Part shown: one piece after another, positions 8,065-17,200 of the stretch
How the letters are laid out: the number at the start of each line of letters is the position of its first letter
How positions within the stretch are numbered: position 1 is the stretch's first letter
DNA from: Pontibacter sp. G13
Lineage (GTDB): Bacteria; Bacteroidota; Bacteroidia; J057
NCBI RefSeq assembly: GCF_031851795.1
Contig: NZ_CP134696.1
Coordinates: 3,492,501-3,556,500, forward strand
Length of the DNA: 64,000 nt
Direction: 5' to 3'
Made by a program: the position numbers and the translations under genes
The notes under the pieces: model-generated
What the model saw: the letters and a program-made list of their open reading frames with translations, nothing else
Databases searched by the model: none
What the model was told of the DNA's origin: nothing

Positions 8065-8538
8065 CTAAAGGGCTTCTTCGATGTCATAGGTCCCAGGCAC
8101 ACACCGCGAGTCGTCGCATACCTGATAGCGCATATACCCCACGAGTTGGGGATTGGCAGAGGTGACCTTTACCTTTTGGTAGAACACCACTTCCTTGTGG
8201 TAGAAGGACAAGTTGAAGCCAAACACATCATCGAATTCGGTTTCCTTCTCTCCTTTATCCGTCAAGCTCCCCAGCAATTCGATTCCGCTCGCTTCCTCAT
8301 CCAACTGGAAGGTAGTCGCCATCATCTCGGCATCTTCCACCTGATTGGCAGAATACACGTGATAGCCAGGCTCCAGCTTCATTGTGATCTTCAACAAGGC
8401 TTGCTGGCCGGGCTGAAGTCCCGCTTCGGGGGTCAATTCGTGAGAGATTGCCGCGTTGGACATCCCTTGGGCGCTTACTTGCAAGACCGCGAATACGGCC
8501 ACCAGCAGCGTGGACAGGGTTTTCAAGGTTCGGATCAT
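8065..8538 (-). CDS. Secreted single-domain DsbD-alpha-like protein
   Basis: 157 residues with a signal peptide (MIRTLKTLSTLLVAVFAVLQ, cleaved near VSAQG). The rest is one immunoglobulin-like domain closely similar to the first N-terminal domain of the neighbouring DsbD, including GYHVYSA, the acidic FDDVFGF patch and the Cys pair VCDDSRC. In DsbD the alpha domain receives electrons from the membrane core and passes them to periplasmic partners. A soluble copy could act as an extra shuttle or accept electrons from the full-length protein. It follows purQ by 56 bases and has no membrane or thioredoxin domain. It reads as a local gene duplication followed by domain loss, or as the source of the duplicated domain. 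Confidence 0.8.
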   Translation of the reverse strand: MIRTLKTLSTLLVAVFAVLQVSAQGMSNAAISHELTPEAGLQPGQQALLKITMKLEPGYHVYSANQVEDAEMMATTFQLDEEASGIELLGSLTDKGEKETEFDDVFGFNLSFYHKEVVFYQKVKVTSANPQLVGYMRYQVCDDSRCVPGTYDIEEAL

Positions 8539-8594
8539 GGGTATCTGAAGTTTGCCCCGGATACGTGAATACCCGAGGCGTAGTTGGTTTTCGA

Positions 8595-9272
8595 TCAGAC
8601 GACAAGTGTCTCCAACAAGAATTTGCCATCCAGATTTCCGAGCAATTCGTCGGAAGCACGCTCTGGGTGAGGCATCATGCCGAATACATTTTTGCCGGCA
8701 TTGGTAACGCCTGCGATGTTCATCAAGGAACCATTCGGATTCGCAGCTTCGGTTACCTGACCTACCTCGTCACAGTATTGGAACAAGATCTGGTCATTGT
8801 CCTGCAACATTTTCAAATCCTCTTGGGAGCAATAGTAATTGCCTTCGCCGTGCGCTACTGGGATCAAATAAGGGCGATCTTCCAGAGTGGCAGTCAGCTT
8901 GGCGGATTTGCTCACGGGCTTGATGTGGACATTTTTGCAAATGAAGTTGGTGGTGATGTTGTGCAACAAAGCACCGGGCAACAAGCCTGCCTCAGTCAAC
9001 ATCTGGAATCCATTACAGATTCCCATCACATATCCACCTTTGTTTGCGTGGGCAATCACCGCATCCATGATGGGAGAAAAGCGGGCAATCGCACCTGACC
9101 GCAGGTAATCTCCATATGAAAATCCTCCTGGCAAGAAGACAAAGTCACATCCTTGCAAATCAGTGTCCTTGTGCCACAGATGTACGACCTCTTGTCCCAA
9201 GTTCTTGCTCAGGCTGTAGATCAAGTCGTGGTCACAGTTACTACCAGGAAAAGTAATGACGCCAAATTTCAT
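8595..9272 (-). CDS. purQ: Phosphoribosylformylglycinamidine synthase, glutaminase subunit
   Basis: 225 residues, the normal length for PurQ, the class-I glutamine amidotransferase subunit of FGAM synthase in purine biosynthesis. It supplies ammonia to PurL for the conversion of FGAR to FGAM. The nucleophile Cys86 lies in MGICNGFQM, and His202 and Glu204 of MPHPERA complete the triad. The PurQ hallmarks FPGSNCD, LPGGFSYGDYLR and VAHGEGNY are all present. The gene lies 35 bases after the upstream membrane-protein gene and 56 bases before the DsbD-alpha gene on the same strand. No purL or purS is in the window. Confidence 0.96.
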   Translation of the reverse strand: MKFGVITFPGSNCDHDLIYSLSKNLGQEVVHLWHKDTDLQGCDFVFLPGGFSYGDYLRSGAIARFSPIMDAVIAHANKGGYVMGICNGFQMLTEAGLLPGALLHNITTNFICKNVHIKPVSKSAKLTATLEDRPYLIPVAHGEGNYYCSQEDLKMLQDNDQILFQYCDEVGQVTEAANPNGSLMNIAGVTNAGKNVFGMMPHPERASDELLGNLDGKFLLETLVV

Positions 9273-9307
9273 GTGTATTTCTGTTTAGGGGCGGACATTT
9301 ACCTCAA

Positions 9308-10855
9308 CTAAAGTCCTTCCCCGATCTCTGCTTTAGAATAAACGCGGTACTTCCCAATCGTCTTGGCTTGATAGCTAGAAAACAAACTGGGAAAACGTTG
9401 CTGCAAATACGGAAAATTCTCCCAAGGATCTAGAATCAGATCTGGGGGATTTTCAGCGAAAGTTTGAAAGATTTGTCGGTCTTGTTCAGTTTTCGACAAC
9501 AGCGAAACTTGCGAATGCCCGGGAAGTGCCGGAAATTTGTAGTAGGCGATCCGAAAATCGGTGTATTTGTTGGCGCAAGTCTTGTCAAGGCTGTGGTACA
9601 TCCCCGGCTGGTCATTCATGATCCAAACCCCATTGGGAGCATCCACTGATCGAATTGCTTGATAAATCGGGTCAGCTTGTGTCAACGCATCCAAGGTCCC
9701 TCCGTGTCGCCATTTGGCTTCTTCCGTCGGCTGAATCCAACTGAATGTCTCAGGAAATCGAATCCCCGCATAGCTTCCATACAGATAGAGCGGAACGGCC
9801 ATTGTCCCCAAGACGAGCAATACACGTAGCTTCCGAATCAATCTAAAGTCAAAGGTCTGACTCGCGTAAAACACCACGGGAGGTACCAACAGGGTGAAAT
9901 CAGGCAGGCCCAGTCGTTTCCATTTAAACAACAGCATCATGGTCACCGAAAGCAGCCATACGACCATGGTCACATCTACAGCACGAATACTGGCTACATA
10001 GCTGTAGAATTTCGCATGAAAATGCATGAACCCGACCGTGGAGAGAAACAAGATCAAGCCCCAAGACATGGCCCAAGCGCGGATCGTCGTTCCCACATCG
10101 TATTGGTACACGAGCGAATCAGAGATTCCTACCCGATCCCAATAGTACAATACCCCCAGATCCCAGAAGTCCGATAGCGAACCACTGAAGAAAAGCGGGA
10201 CCAGTACAATAAACAGACACGTAACAAATCCCCCGAACATGGAGGCCAATTCTTCCAATCGCGGGCTTCGCAGCGAAAAGTACGCAACCAAGACCCCGAG
10301 GAGAATGAAGACAGATTTGTACGTCGCGAGAATACAGACCGTCATCCAGAGCCCCACTTGAAACATCCGCGCAAAATTCTGTGTTCGCGAATCTCCCAGT
10401 TGTAGCATCGAATGAAAGGAAATACACATCGGCAACAGCACGAAGAGCGATGCACTCAATTCCTGCCCATACCACGGCACCGAAACCAACAGCACAAAGA
10501 GCAATGACATCAAACCCACATGCTTACGAAATGGCTTGTATTGGCCGATCATGCCCGTGAAATACACCGCGGAAAGGTAGATGTACATGCAGGTGAACAC
10601 CCGAATCAGCGTCAAAGCAGCACTTCCAAATAGGCTGTGGAAAAAATAATAGATCCACACCATGAGTGGCGGACCGGCGAGCCAAGCATCTGTGTAGAGT
10701 TGTGCACCGCCACCTAACTGCTGCGCATTCAGGAGATAGAGGGATTCTTCCGGGAGGAAGAGCTCGGCATGGAAGGATGGAAATCTGAGCAGCGGAATCA
10801 CCACCCACAATAGTAGGTGAATTCCAGGAGGGATATTTGTCAGAAGCCGAAGCAA
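9308..10855 (-). CDS. Polytopic membrane protein, GT-C glycosyltransferase-like
   Basis: 515 residues with about nine to eleven hydrophobic helices in the first 360 residues and a soluble C-terminal part of about 150 residues. The early loop carries acidic residues (ELFLPEESLYL) followed by LYTDAWLAGPPLMVWIYYFF, the arrangement seen in GT-C (ArnT/PMT-like, GT39/GT83) lipid-linked sugar transferases. The match is weak, so the call is tentative. The only start in frame before the first helix is TTG at 10855; the next in-frame stop upstream is at about 10904. It is divergent from pyrF, which also starts with TTG. It probably heads the purQ transcript. Confidence 0.55.
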   Translation of the reverse strand: MLRLLTNIPPGIHLLLWVVIPLLRFPSFHAELFLPEESLYLLNAQQLGGGAQLYTDAWLAGPPLMVWIYYFFHSLFGSAALTLIRVFTCMYIYLSAVYFTGMIGQYKPFRKHVGLMSLLFVLLVSVPWYGQELSASLFVLLPMCISFHSMLQLGDSRTQNFARMFQVGLWMTVCILATYKSVFILLGVLVAYFSLRSPRLEELASMFGGFVTCLFIVLVPLFFSGSLSDFWDLGVLYYWDRVGISDSLVYQYDVGTTIRAWAMSWGLILFLSTVGFMHFHAKFYSYVASIRAVDVTMVVWLLSVTMMLLFKWKRLGLPDFTLLVPPVVFYASQTFDFRLIRKLRVLLVLGTMAVPLYLYGSYAGIRFPETFSWIQPTEEAKWRHGGTLDALTQADPIYQAIRSVDAPNGVWIMNDQPGMYHSLDKTCANKYTDFRIAYYKFPALPGHSQVSLLSKTEQDRQIFQTFAENPPDLILDPWENFPYLQQRFPSLFSSYQAKTIGKYRVYSKAEIGEGL

Positions 10856-10992
10856 ATTCCTTTGGTTGATTTATTTTTGTGGTCCGACCTTGTGATCCAT
10901 TCTCAATGCGTATCCAAATGTCTTCGTAAAGAATCATTTGGCCGCATGGGCACCGCCTTGGAGGGAAGCACAAAGTTAATATTTTTCTCTGG

Positions 10993-11000
10993 TACCTTTT
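10993..11000 (+). promoter_or_regulatory. Candidate -7 box before pyrF
   Basis: TACCTTTT is one base from the Bacteroidota -7 consensus TAnnTTTG and ends 16 bases before the pyrF start, so it would give a very short leader. No convincing -33 TTTG is present at the right spacing. Confidence 0.35.
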
Positions 11001-11016
11001 TCAAAGAATCCGAATC

Positions 11017-11823
11017 TTGAAACCTGAAGCACTCTGGAGTCAGATCCAAGCCAAAAAATCCTTTCTGTGTATCGGACTCGATACCGCAATGGACCGCATT
11101 CCCAAGCATTTGCTGGAGCTCGAAGACCCAATCTTCGAATTCAACAAGCAGATCATCGAAGCCACCAAAGACTATGCGGTGGCCTACAAACCCAACCTCG
11201 CTTTCTATGAAGCATTGGGCCCCAAAGGCTGGGAAAGTCTCCGCAAAACCATGGAGTTGATTCCAGAGGAGATCTTCACCATCGCAGATGCCAAACGCGG
11301 CGATATCGGCAACACCTCCCGGATGTATGCCAAGACGTTTTTCGAAACCTACAACTTCGATTCCGTCACGGTCGCTCCCTACATGGGGCGTGATTCGGTG
11401 GCTCCCTTTCTCGAATTTGAGGACAAATGGGTCTTCCTCCTCGCGCTGACCTCCAATCCCAGCGCTGCGGATTTCCAATACGTGGACGACAACGGCCAAC
11501 CGCTCTACCAGACGGTCCTTCAAAAAGCCCAAGGCTGGGAGCAGGAATTGCCCGGACATGTGGGATTTGTGGTCGGCGCCACCAAAGCCGAAAAAATGCA
11601 GGAAGTCCGCAAGGTCGCGCCTGAGTCGTTTTTGCTCGTGCCCGGCATCGGTGCCCAAGGCGGAGACCTTAAAGCCGTTCTCGAATTTGGCAAAACTCAG
11701 CAAGGCGGTCTCCTGATCAATAGCAGCCGAGGCATTATCTACGCCGGCGAAGGAGAGGATTTTGCCGCCAAAGCCGCCGAAGCAGCCAAAGCCTTGCAAG
11801 TCCAGATGGCCGAATACGTGTAG
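11017..11823 (+). CDS. pyrF: Orotidine-5'-phosphate decarboxylase
   Basis: 268 residues, matching the longer type-2 PyrF branch. It decarboxylates OMP to UMP in the last step of de novo pyrimidine synthesis, in the cytoplasm. The strand LCIGLDT at 17-23 begins the TIM barrel, and the catalytic Asp-Lys-Asp tetrad is visible in DAKRGDIGNT (Asp91, Lys93, Asp96). VPGIGAQGG and NSSRGIIYA supply the phosphate-binding loops. The start is TTG at 11017: the first in-frame ATG, at 11089, would remove the first barrel strand and Asp22. A long opposite-strand ORF (10903-11931) is a shadow of this gene. Confidence 0.95.
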   Translation: MKPEALWSQIQAKKSFLCIGLDTAMDRIPKHLLELEDPIFEFNKQIIEATKDYAVAYKPNLAFYEALGPKGWESLRKTMELIPEEIFTIADAKRGDIGNTSRMYAKTFFETYNFDSVTVAPYMGRDSVAPFLEFEDKWVFLLALTSNPSAADFQYVDDNGQPLYQTVLQKAQGWEQELPGHVGFVVGATKAEKMQEVRKVAPESFLLVPGIGAQGGDLKAVLEFGKTQQGGLLINSSRGIIYAGEGEDFAAKAAEAAKALQVQMAEYV

Positions 11824-11844
11824 ATCAACATATTCCTTTTTATT

Positions 11845-11867
11845 GGGGCGCCTCTCGTAGGCGCCCT
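11845..11867 (+). other. GC-rich hairpin after pyrF
   Basis: GGGCGCCT pairs perfectly with AGGCGCCC around CTCGT. There is no T-run after it on the plus strand, so it is not a standard intrinsic terminator. Its position just after pyrF would still allow a weak transcription stop or mRNA 3'-end protection. Confidence 0.4.
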
Positions 11868-12013
11868 GAAAAAGGCCAAGGGTTGGAAACCCTTGCCTGT
11901 GCCATGTCGCGCCTACAGCGCTTGCAAACATGCTAAACCTCTATTTCCTGCATCATCCCGCAAAATACCGAAGCGATGGCACCGGTGCGGCTGGGAAATT
12001 TATGCGGGATCTC

Positions 12014-12138
12014 GCTAAGGCGGATTTCGGCCCGTGCATCGGCCCGTGGGTAATCCGGCTCTGCTGAGGCGGATTTCGTCCGGTGCTCCGGCCCGTGGGC
12101 AATCCGGCTCCTGCTAAGCGCCCGCAGGGCTGAATGGA
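12014..12138. repeat. Short tandem repeats of about 49-50 bases
   Basis: Units starting at 12014, 12063 and (truncated) 12113 share GCT[A/G]AGGCGGATTTCG and the run GCCCGTGGG then AATCCGGCTC. The truncated third unit leads into GCGCCCGCAGGGCTGAATGGA-like sequence, whose first 20 bases recur exactly at 12452-12471. Alternate frames are open but not protein-like. The block reads as decayed noncoding repeat DNA. Confidence 0.65.
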
Positions 12139-12157
12139 GTTCTCCGCGCCGCACACC

Positions 12158-12302
12158 ATGTCATCCTGAACGGCCATAGCCGCGGCACGAGCGTTGGGGC
12201 CGATTCAGGATCTTGTGGTGAGTTGGCCATGCATCCATCCCAAGATTCTGAATAAATCCCCTGCGCACACGCCAGCCCTTCAGATTTTTCAGAATGACAC
12301 AT
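12158..12302 (-). repeat. Second repeat family, copy 1 (palindromic ends)
   Basis: A roughly 145-base element read on the minus strand from GTGTCATTCTGAA to TTCAGGATGACA. The two ends are near-inverted copies of each other, and two internal TTCAGAATC / GATCCTGAATC segments repeat the motif. A second copy lies at 18391-18529 with the same order of segments. This looks like a nonautonomous, MITE-like or REP-like palindromic element. No transposase is in the window. Confidence 0.75.
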
Positions 12303-12517
12303 GGGGGGAGACTGACATTCACCTACGCGCTCAGGAGATCCCCGATCGGCGCCACCACACCAGCCAAGGCCCATTGCCGTCGAGGATGACGTACAAGACT
12401 TGGGCTGGATAAACTGTATCCCCCGTCCCTACAACAGGAGTTGCAGATTGGGCGCCCGCAGGGCTGAATGGATGAAAATGAACCGTCATCCACGCCCTAA
12501 GGAGATTCCCACCCAAA
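12303..12517. other. Intergenic remainder before mqnC
   Basis: No convincing gene. It contains another exact copy (12452-12471) of the motif GCGCCCGCAGGGCTGAATGG and fragments resembling the other repeats of this gap. It appears to be a graveyard of small repeats. Confidence 0.45.
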
Positions 12518-12550
12518 CTTTCAATAATTCCTGAAAGTTTTGTACCTTTT
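12518..12550 (+). promoter_or_regulatory. Candidate promoter region of mqnC
   Basis: A small inverted repeat, CTTTCA and TGAAAG (about 12518-12538), is followed by TTTTG and TACCTTTT (12543-12550), close to the Bacteroidota -7 box. It lies about 70 bases before the mqnC start. The -33 element is not clear. Confidence 0.35.
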
Positions 12551-12617
12551 CAGCGCAAAATCCGTTTGGGATTGTGCCCAGAAAAAGAACTATTTTTGCA
12601 GGCCAAATGCGCTGTGT

Positions 12618-13757
12618 ATGAATACCTCAGAATTGCTCAAAAAGGCGTTGAATTTCGAGTTCCTGACCATGGAAGAGGGGATACATCTCCATCACCACGC
12701 GGGGACCGACGAACTCATGTTCATCGCCAACGAAATGCGGAAAATCCACAAAAAAGACACCCTCGGGATCGTCACTTGGCAGATTGACCGCAATGTGAAT
12801 ACCACCAACGTCTGTGTCGCCAATTGCAAATTCTGCAATTTCTTTGTCCCACCGACCGAGAAGTTCAAGGACAAGGCCTACATCACCGACGACGAGACCT
12901 ACCAGCGCAAGGCCAAGGAGACATTCGCGCTAGGCGGTGATCAGTTCTTGCTGCAAGGAGGCCACCACCCAGAATTGGGCGTGGAATATTACGAGGAAAC
13001 GTTCAGCAAGCTCAAAGGCTGGTTCCCAGAATTGCGCCTTCACGCGCTCGGGCCACCGGAAATCGTCCATATCGCGGAACTCTCAGGCATTTCCTACGAG
13101 GAGACGCTCACGCGATTGATGGCCGCGGGGATGGATTCCATGCCGGGTGCCGGTGCAGAGATCCTCAACGATCGCGTCCGCCGCATCATTTCCAACGGCA
13201 AATGCTCCGGCCAAGAGTGGCTCGACGTGATGCATGTCGCCCACAAAGTTGGCCTTACCACCTCCGCGACCATGATGTTCGGCCACATCGAAACCATCGA
13301 GGAACGATTCGAGCATCTAGTCCGCATCCGCGAGGTTCAGGCGATGCGCCCCGAAGGTAGCAATGGTTTCAAAGCGTTTATCCCATGGCCATACCAAGAT
13401 GACGGCACGCTCCTGAATCGCGTCAAAGGCGTCAAAAACAACGTCTCTGCCGACGAATACATCCGCATGATCGCCCTCAGCCGGATTATGCTCCCCAATA
13501 TCGAAAACATCCAAGCGAGCTGGCTTACGGTCGGTCCAGAGGTTGCGCAAGTGTGTCTCCACGCCGGAGCCAACGACCTCGGTTCCATCATGATCGAAGA
13601 AAACGTCGTCTCCGCTGCGGGTGCTCCATTCCGCCTCTCCAGCGAGCAGATCCAACAGATCATCGTCGACGCGGGCTTCCAGCCACAGCTCCGGACACAA
13701 CTCTACGAATTCCGCGAGACGCCTCCAGCATTGGAAGGCAAAATCTTGGCGGTCTAG
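12618..13757 (+). CDS. mqnC: Cyclic dehypoxanthine futalosine synthase
   Basis: 379 residues from the ATG at 12618. MqnC is a radical SAM enzyme that cyclises dehypoxanthine futalosine in the futalosine route to menaquinone. The [4Fe-4S]/SAM motif CxxxCxxC is formed by Cys66, Cys70 and Cys73 (CVANCKFCNF). The conserved MFGHIET, KAFIPWPYQ and GSIMIEENVVSAAGA stretches match MqnC better than its relative MqnE. The enzyme is cytoplasmic and implies that this organism makes menaquinone without the MenFDHCEB pathway. The gene stands alone between repeat-rich gaps, as is common in Bacteroidota, where mqn genes are scattered. Confidence 0.92.
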   Translation: MNTSELLKKALNFEFLTMEEGIHLHHHAGTDELMFIANEMRKIHKKDTLGIVTWQIDRNVNTTNVCVANCKFCNFFVPPTEKFKDKAYITDDETYQRKAKETFALGGDQFLLQGGHHPELGVEYYEETFSKLKGWFPELRLHALGPPEIVHIAELSGISYEETLTRLMAAGMDSMPGAGAEILNDRVRRIISNGKCSGQEWLDVMHVAHKVGLTTSATMMFGHIETIEERFEHLVRIREVQAMRPEGSNGFKAFIPWPYQDDGTLLNRVKGVKNNVSADEYIRMIALSRIMLPNIENIQASWLTVGPEVAQVCLHAGANDLGSIMIEENVVSAAGAPFRLSSEQIQQIIVDAGFQPQLRTQLYEFRETPPALEGKILAV

Positions 13758-13785
13758 CGTCCAGCTATCGTTCCAAACATATTCA

Positions 13786-13826
13786 AGGCCCTTTTCCGAG
13801 CATGGAAGAGGGCCTGATTGTTTGTC
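13786..13826 (+). terminator. Terminator of mqnC
   Basis: AGGCCCTTTTCC pairs with GGAAGAGGGCCT (one G-T pair) around GAGCAT, starting 28 bases after the mqnC stop and followed by a modest T-rich stretch (GATTGTTTG). Confidence 0.7.
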
Positions 13827-13836
13827 ATTCTCCTGA

Positions 13837-14086
13837 TTTGGGCGTGCCCCGGCGTGCTGGGAATTCGGTTTCCTCCAATCCGATCAGTCGCCGGGTCGTG
13901 CTATTCGGGGGTCCGCTGGCGCTCCCGTCCTCCGCTCGGTAGCTGAAAGAATGGCCGAAATTAATTTGAGTAGCATTCAGAAAGAAGGTCAAGTCCCCTC
14001 AACTTACTGGTTCAGCTCCCGAGACTCCGGACCTCGCCAAAGGCTCGCCCCTTCTATCACTCACGCCACACCTGCCAGCCGCACAT
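13837..14086 (+). repeat. Dispersed structured element, copy E
   Basis: Begins TTTGGGCGTGCCCC and ends ACGCCACACCTGCCAGCCGCAC. Stem 1 pairs CCCGGCG (13848-13854) with CGCCGGG (13889-13895). Stem 2 pairs CTCGG and AGCTGAA (13935-13947) with TTCAGCT and CCGAG (14011-14023), a sequence unlike the other copies but again complementary. It lies just after the mqnC terminator. No gene is seen from 14087 to 14267. Confidence 0.75.
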
Positions 14087-14267
14087 TTTCCTCAATTCCC
14101 CTTCAAAAGAGTCAAATGATCCGTCTTTAATCGCTGGACACAAACACCCCCTGATTGAGAAGATCCTCACACCTAGATTTCCAAAGTTCGTAGTACCTTC
14201 CCACATACGATAGCGGCTTCTCTGCATCCGATGCATGGTTTCCGCAAGGACTACTCATTGATTCTCT

Positions 14268-17200
14268 ATGCTTCCCTATGCTCGCCTGATCCTTGGGCTG
14301 ATGCTGCTCGGTATGCTCTCTGCCTGCCAGCGACAGCCCATCCTAGATTTGCAACCCCAAGATCACATCGTCCTGCTCGGCAACAATCTCCCCGCCCGGA
14401 TGATGGAATATGGATTCTTTGAAACAGAATGCCATGTACTGTATCCCAATCACCACTTGTTGATTCGCAACATGGGAGATGGGGGAAATACCCCCGGTTT
14501 CCGACCGCATTCAGGCCGTGATACGCCTTGGGCATTCCCGGGCGCAGCGGCATTTCAGACCGATCTGGCACGCCCGAGCGGCAGCAAAGGAGATATGGAA
14601 TATCCAGATGAATGGCTCACGCGATTGTCTGCTGATGTGCTGATCTGCTTCTTCGGATATGGCGAATCCTTTGGAGGGCTCGATCAACTTCCCCTTTTTC
14701 AACAAGAGCTTGCCGCTTTCCTCCGTCACAGTCTCCAGCAGACATACAATGGCTCCACGCCCCCCAAGCTCGTTTTGGTAGGCCCACAAGCTTTCGAAGA
14801 CCTTTCCTCGATTCGCGATTTGCCCAATGGCAGCGCAGCCAATCACAGGCTGAATATATACACGAAAGCGATGAAACAGATCGCCGATTCTATGGGAATA
14901 CCATTTGTCGATCTCTTCCACGAATCTCAAAATTGGTACCTCAAGGAAGAAAGCCCCTGCACCATCGACGGTTTTCAATTCAATGAGGCCGGTAATCAAA
15001 AGCTTGCCCAATTCCTCGCCAAGGAATTGCTGGGAAGTTCTGGCAAAAGCAGCCCCCACCGAGATTTGATCCAATCAGCCGTTCAGGAAAAGAACTGGAT
15101 GTGGCACAACGACTTCAAGATCCCCAATGGCGTCCATGTGTTTGGCCGGAGACACAAGCCATTCGGTCCAGACAATTATCCCCAAGAACTCAAGAAAATA
15201 CGCGAGATGACCGCCATTCGCGATTCGGCGATTTGGCTGGCTGCTCAAGGAATTGAACTGGATCTGGAGAGCGCGGACGGCCTTACTTCCCCCATGCCGA
15301 CCATAGCATCCAATTATCGGATATCGCCCGATGGCCCGGCACCTCGGTATTTGTATGGAGCAGAAGCACTCGAAAGCATGACGATGGCCGAGGGGTTTAA
15401 GATCGAACTATTTGCTTCGGAAGAGATGTTCGAGGAATTGGCCAATCCCCTTCAAGTGGCATTCGATGATCGCGGCCGCCTCTGGGTTGCCGTTGCGCCC
15501 AGCTATCCGCATTACCAGCCCGGCCACACCAAACCCAATGACAAACTTTTGATTCTGGAGGACACAGACGGAGACGGCCGCGCAGACAAGCAGACAATCT
15601 GGGCAGATGGATTGCATCTTCCAATGGGCTTCGAATTGACACAACATGGCGTGTTCATTTCTCAAGGCACACATTTGAAATTGCTTCGAGACACAGATGG
15701 CGATGATCACGCAGATACTTCAGAGATCGTCCTCAGTGGATTCGACGATCACGACACCCATCATGTGATCAGTGCTTTCTGCGCTGATCCAAGCGGGGCG
15801 ATTTATATGGGAGAGGGGCTTTTCCTCCACTCCAATGTTGAAACTCCCTACGGAGTCGTCCGAGCTACTCAAGGGGGATTTTTTCGATACGATCCTAACC
15901 GCGGGCAACTTGAACGAACCGCCCAAATTTCCATTCCCAATCCTTGGGGAACCGCATTTGATGAATGGGGTCAGCCCTTTTTCCTGAGTACCTCGGGTCC
16001 TGCCATGCGCTGGTTGATGCCGAGTACTATTCGTCCAGAGTATGGCAAAATGTCTCCGATGCCTCCCAGCCTGATTCCACAGGATTACAAGGTGCGTCCA
16101 ACTTCTGGACTGGAATTCATTTCAAGCAGGCATTTCCCTGAGGAGGTTCAAGGTGATCTACTTTTGGGCAATGTAATTGGCTTTCGAGGAGTGAGGCAGC
16201 ATCAGATTTCGGAAGCGGGAACGGGCTACGAATTGGATTTTCGGCAGGATTTGGTTTCCAGCTCTGATCCAAATTTCCGCCCCGTGGATTTCGAATTTGC
16301 GCCGGATGGTTCTCTGTATCTCGCCGATTGGCACAACATGCTCATTGGCCACATGCAGCACAATGCCCGAGATCCATACCGAGATCATGCCCACGGCAGA
16401 ATCTACCGAATCACTTATCCAAGTAGACCATTGATCAAACCTACCCAGATCGCAGATGCATCCATTCGCGAATTGCTGGACGTGCTGAAATCACCTGAAT
16501 ATAGAACGCGGTACCGAGCCAAACGGGCGTTGCGGGGCCGTGATCCGCAGACAGTCATCCAGGAAATCACGGATTGGGTACATAGCCTAAATCCCTCCGA
16601 TCCCCAGTATGAGCGGCACCTCCTCGAAGCGCTTTGGGTATCCTGGGGACTGAACCGAATAGACCGAAAATTGCTTCAACGGCTTTTGCAATCAGAGGAT
16701 CACCGAGTCAGAGCTGCGGCTGTGATGGCAGTTCGATACAACGGGCACCAACTTCCCTATCAGATTGCCTATTTGAAAACAGCGGCCGCCGATCCGCATG
16801 GTCGGGTGAGACTTTCTGCCGTAGTGGCGGCTTCATGGCTGAACCCTGAGACAGCGCTGGAAATACTCGAAATTGCGGAACAGCATCCCGTGGATCCATG
16901 GATGAAGAAATTCTACCGCGTGATCAAAAAGCGCAATACCCCTCCCGATCAATATGTCGAAACTAACCCGGGCCAATCTGATGAAGTCATGCACCCGTTG
17001 GCCATTCCCAATTTCAAACTTGGGAAAAGCATCTATCACGAAGAAGGCAACTGTGTGACCTGCCATCAAGAAGATGGGAAAGGGCTTCCAGCATCTGGAT
17101 TCCCACCAATCGCAAAAAGCGAATGGGTCACCGGAAATCCCGAAACCCTCATCAAAATCACACTCAAAGGATTGATGGGGCCGATTCAGGTGTCAGGCAA

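Noticed and set aside
11845-11867. Calling the hairpin after pyrF a standard terminator
   Set aside because: There is no T-run after the stem on the plus strand.
10903-11931. 342-residue ORF opposite pyrF
   Set aside because: It is antisense to an unmistakable pyrF and its sequence mirrors pyrF codons.
12114-12516. Several ORFs of 60-90 codons in the pyrF-mqnC gap
   Set aside because: They are translated from repeat DNA, in several frames, and match repeat-derived spurious proteins.
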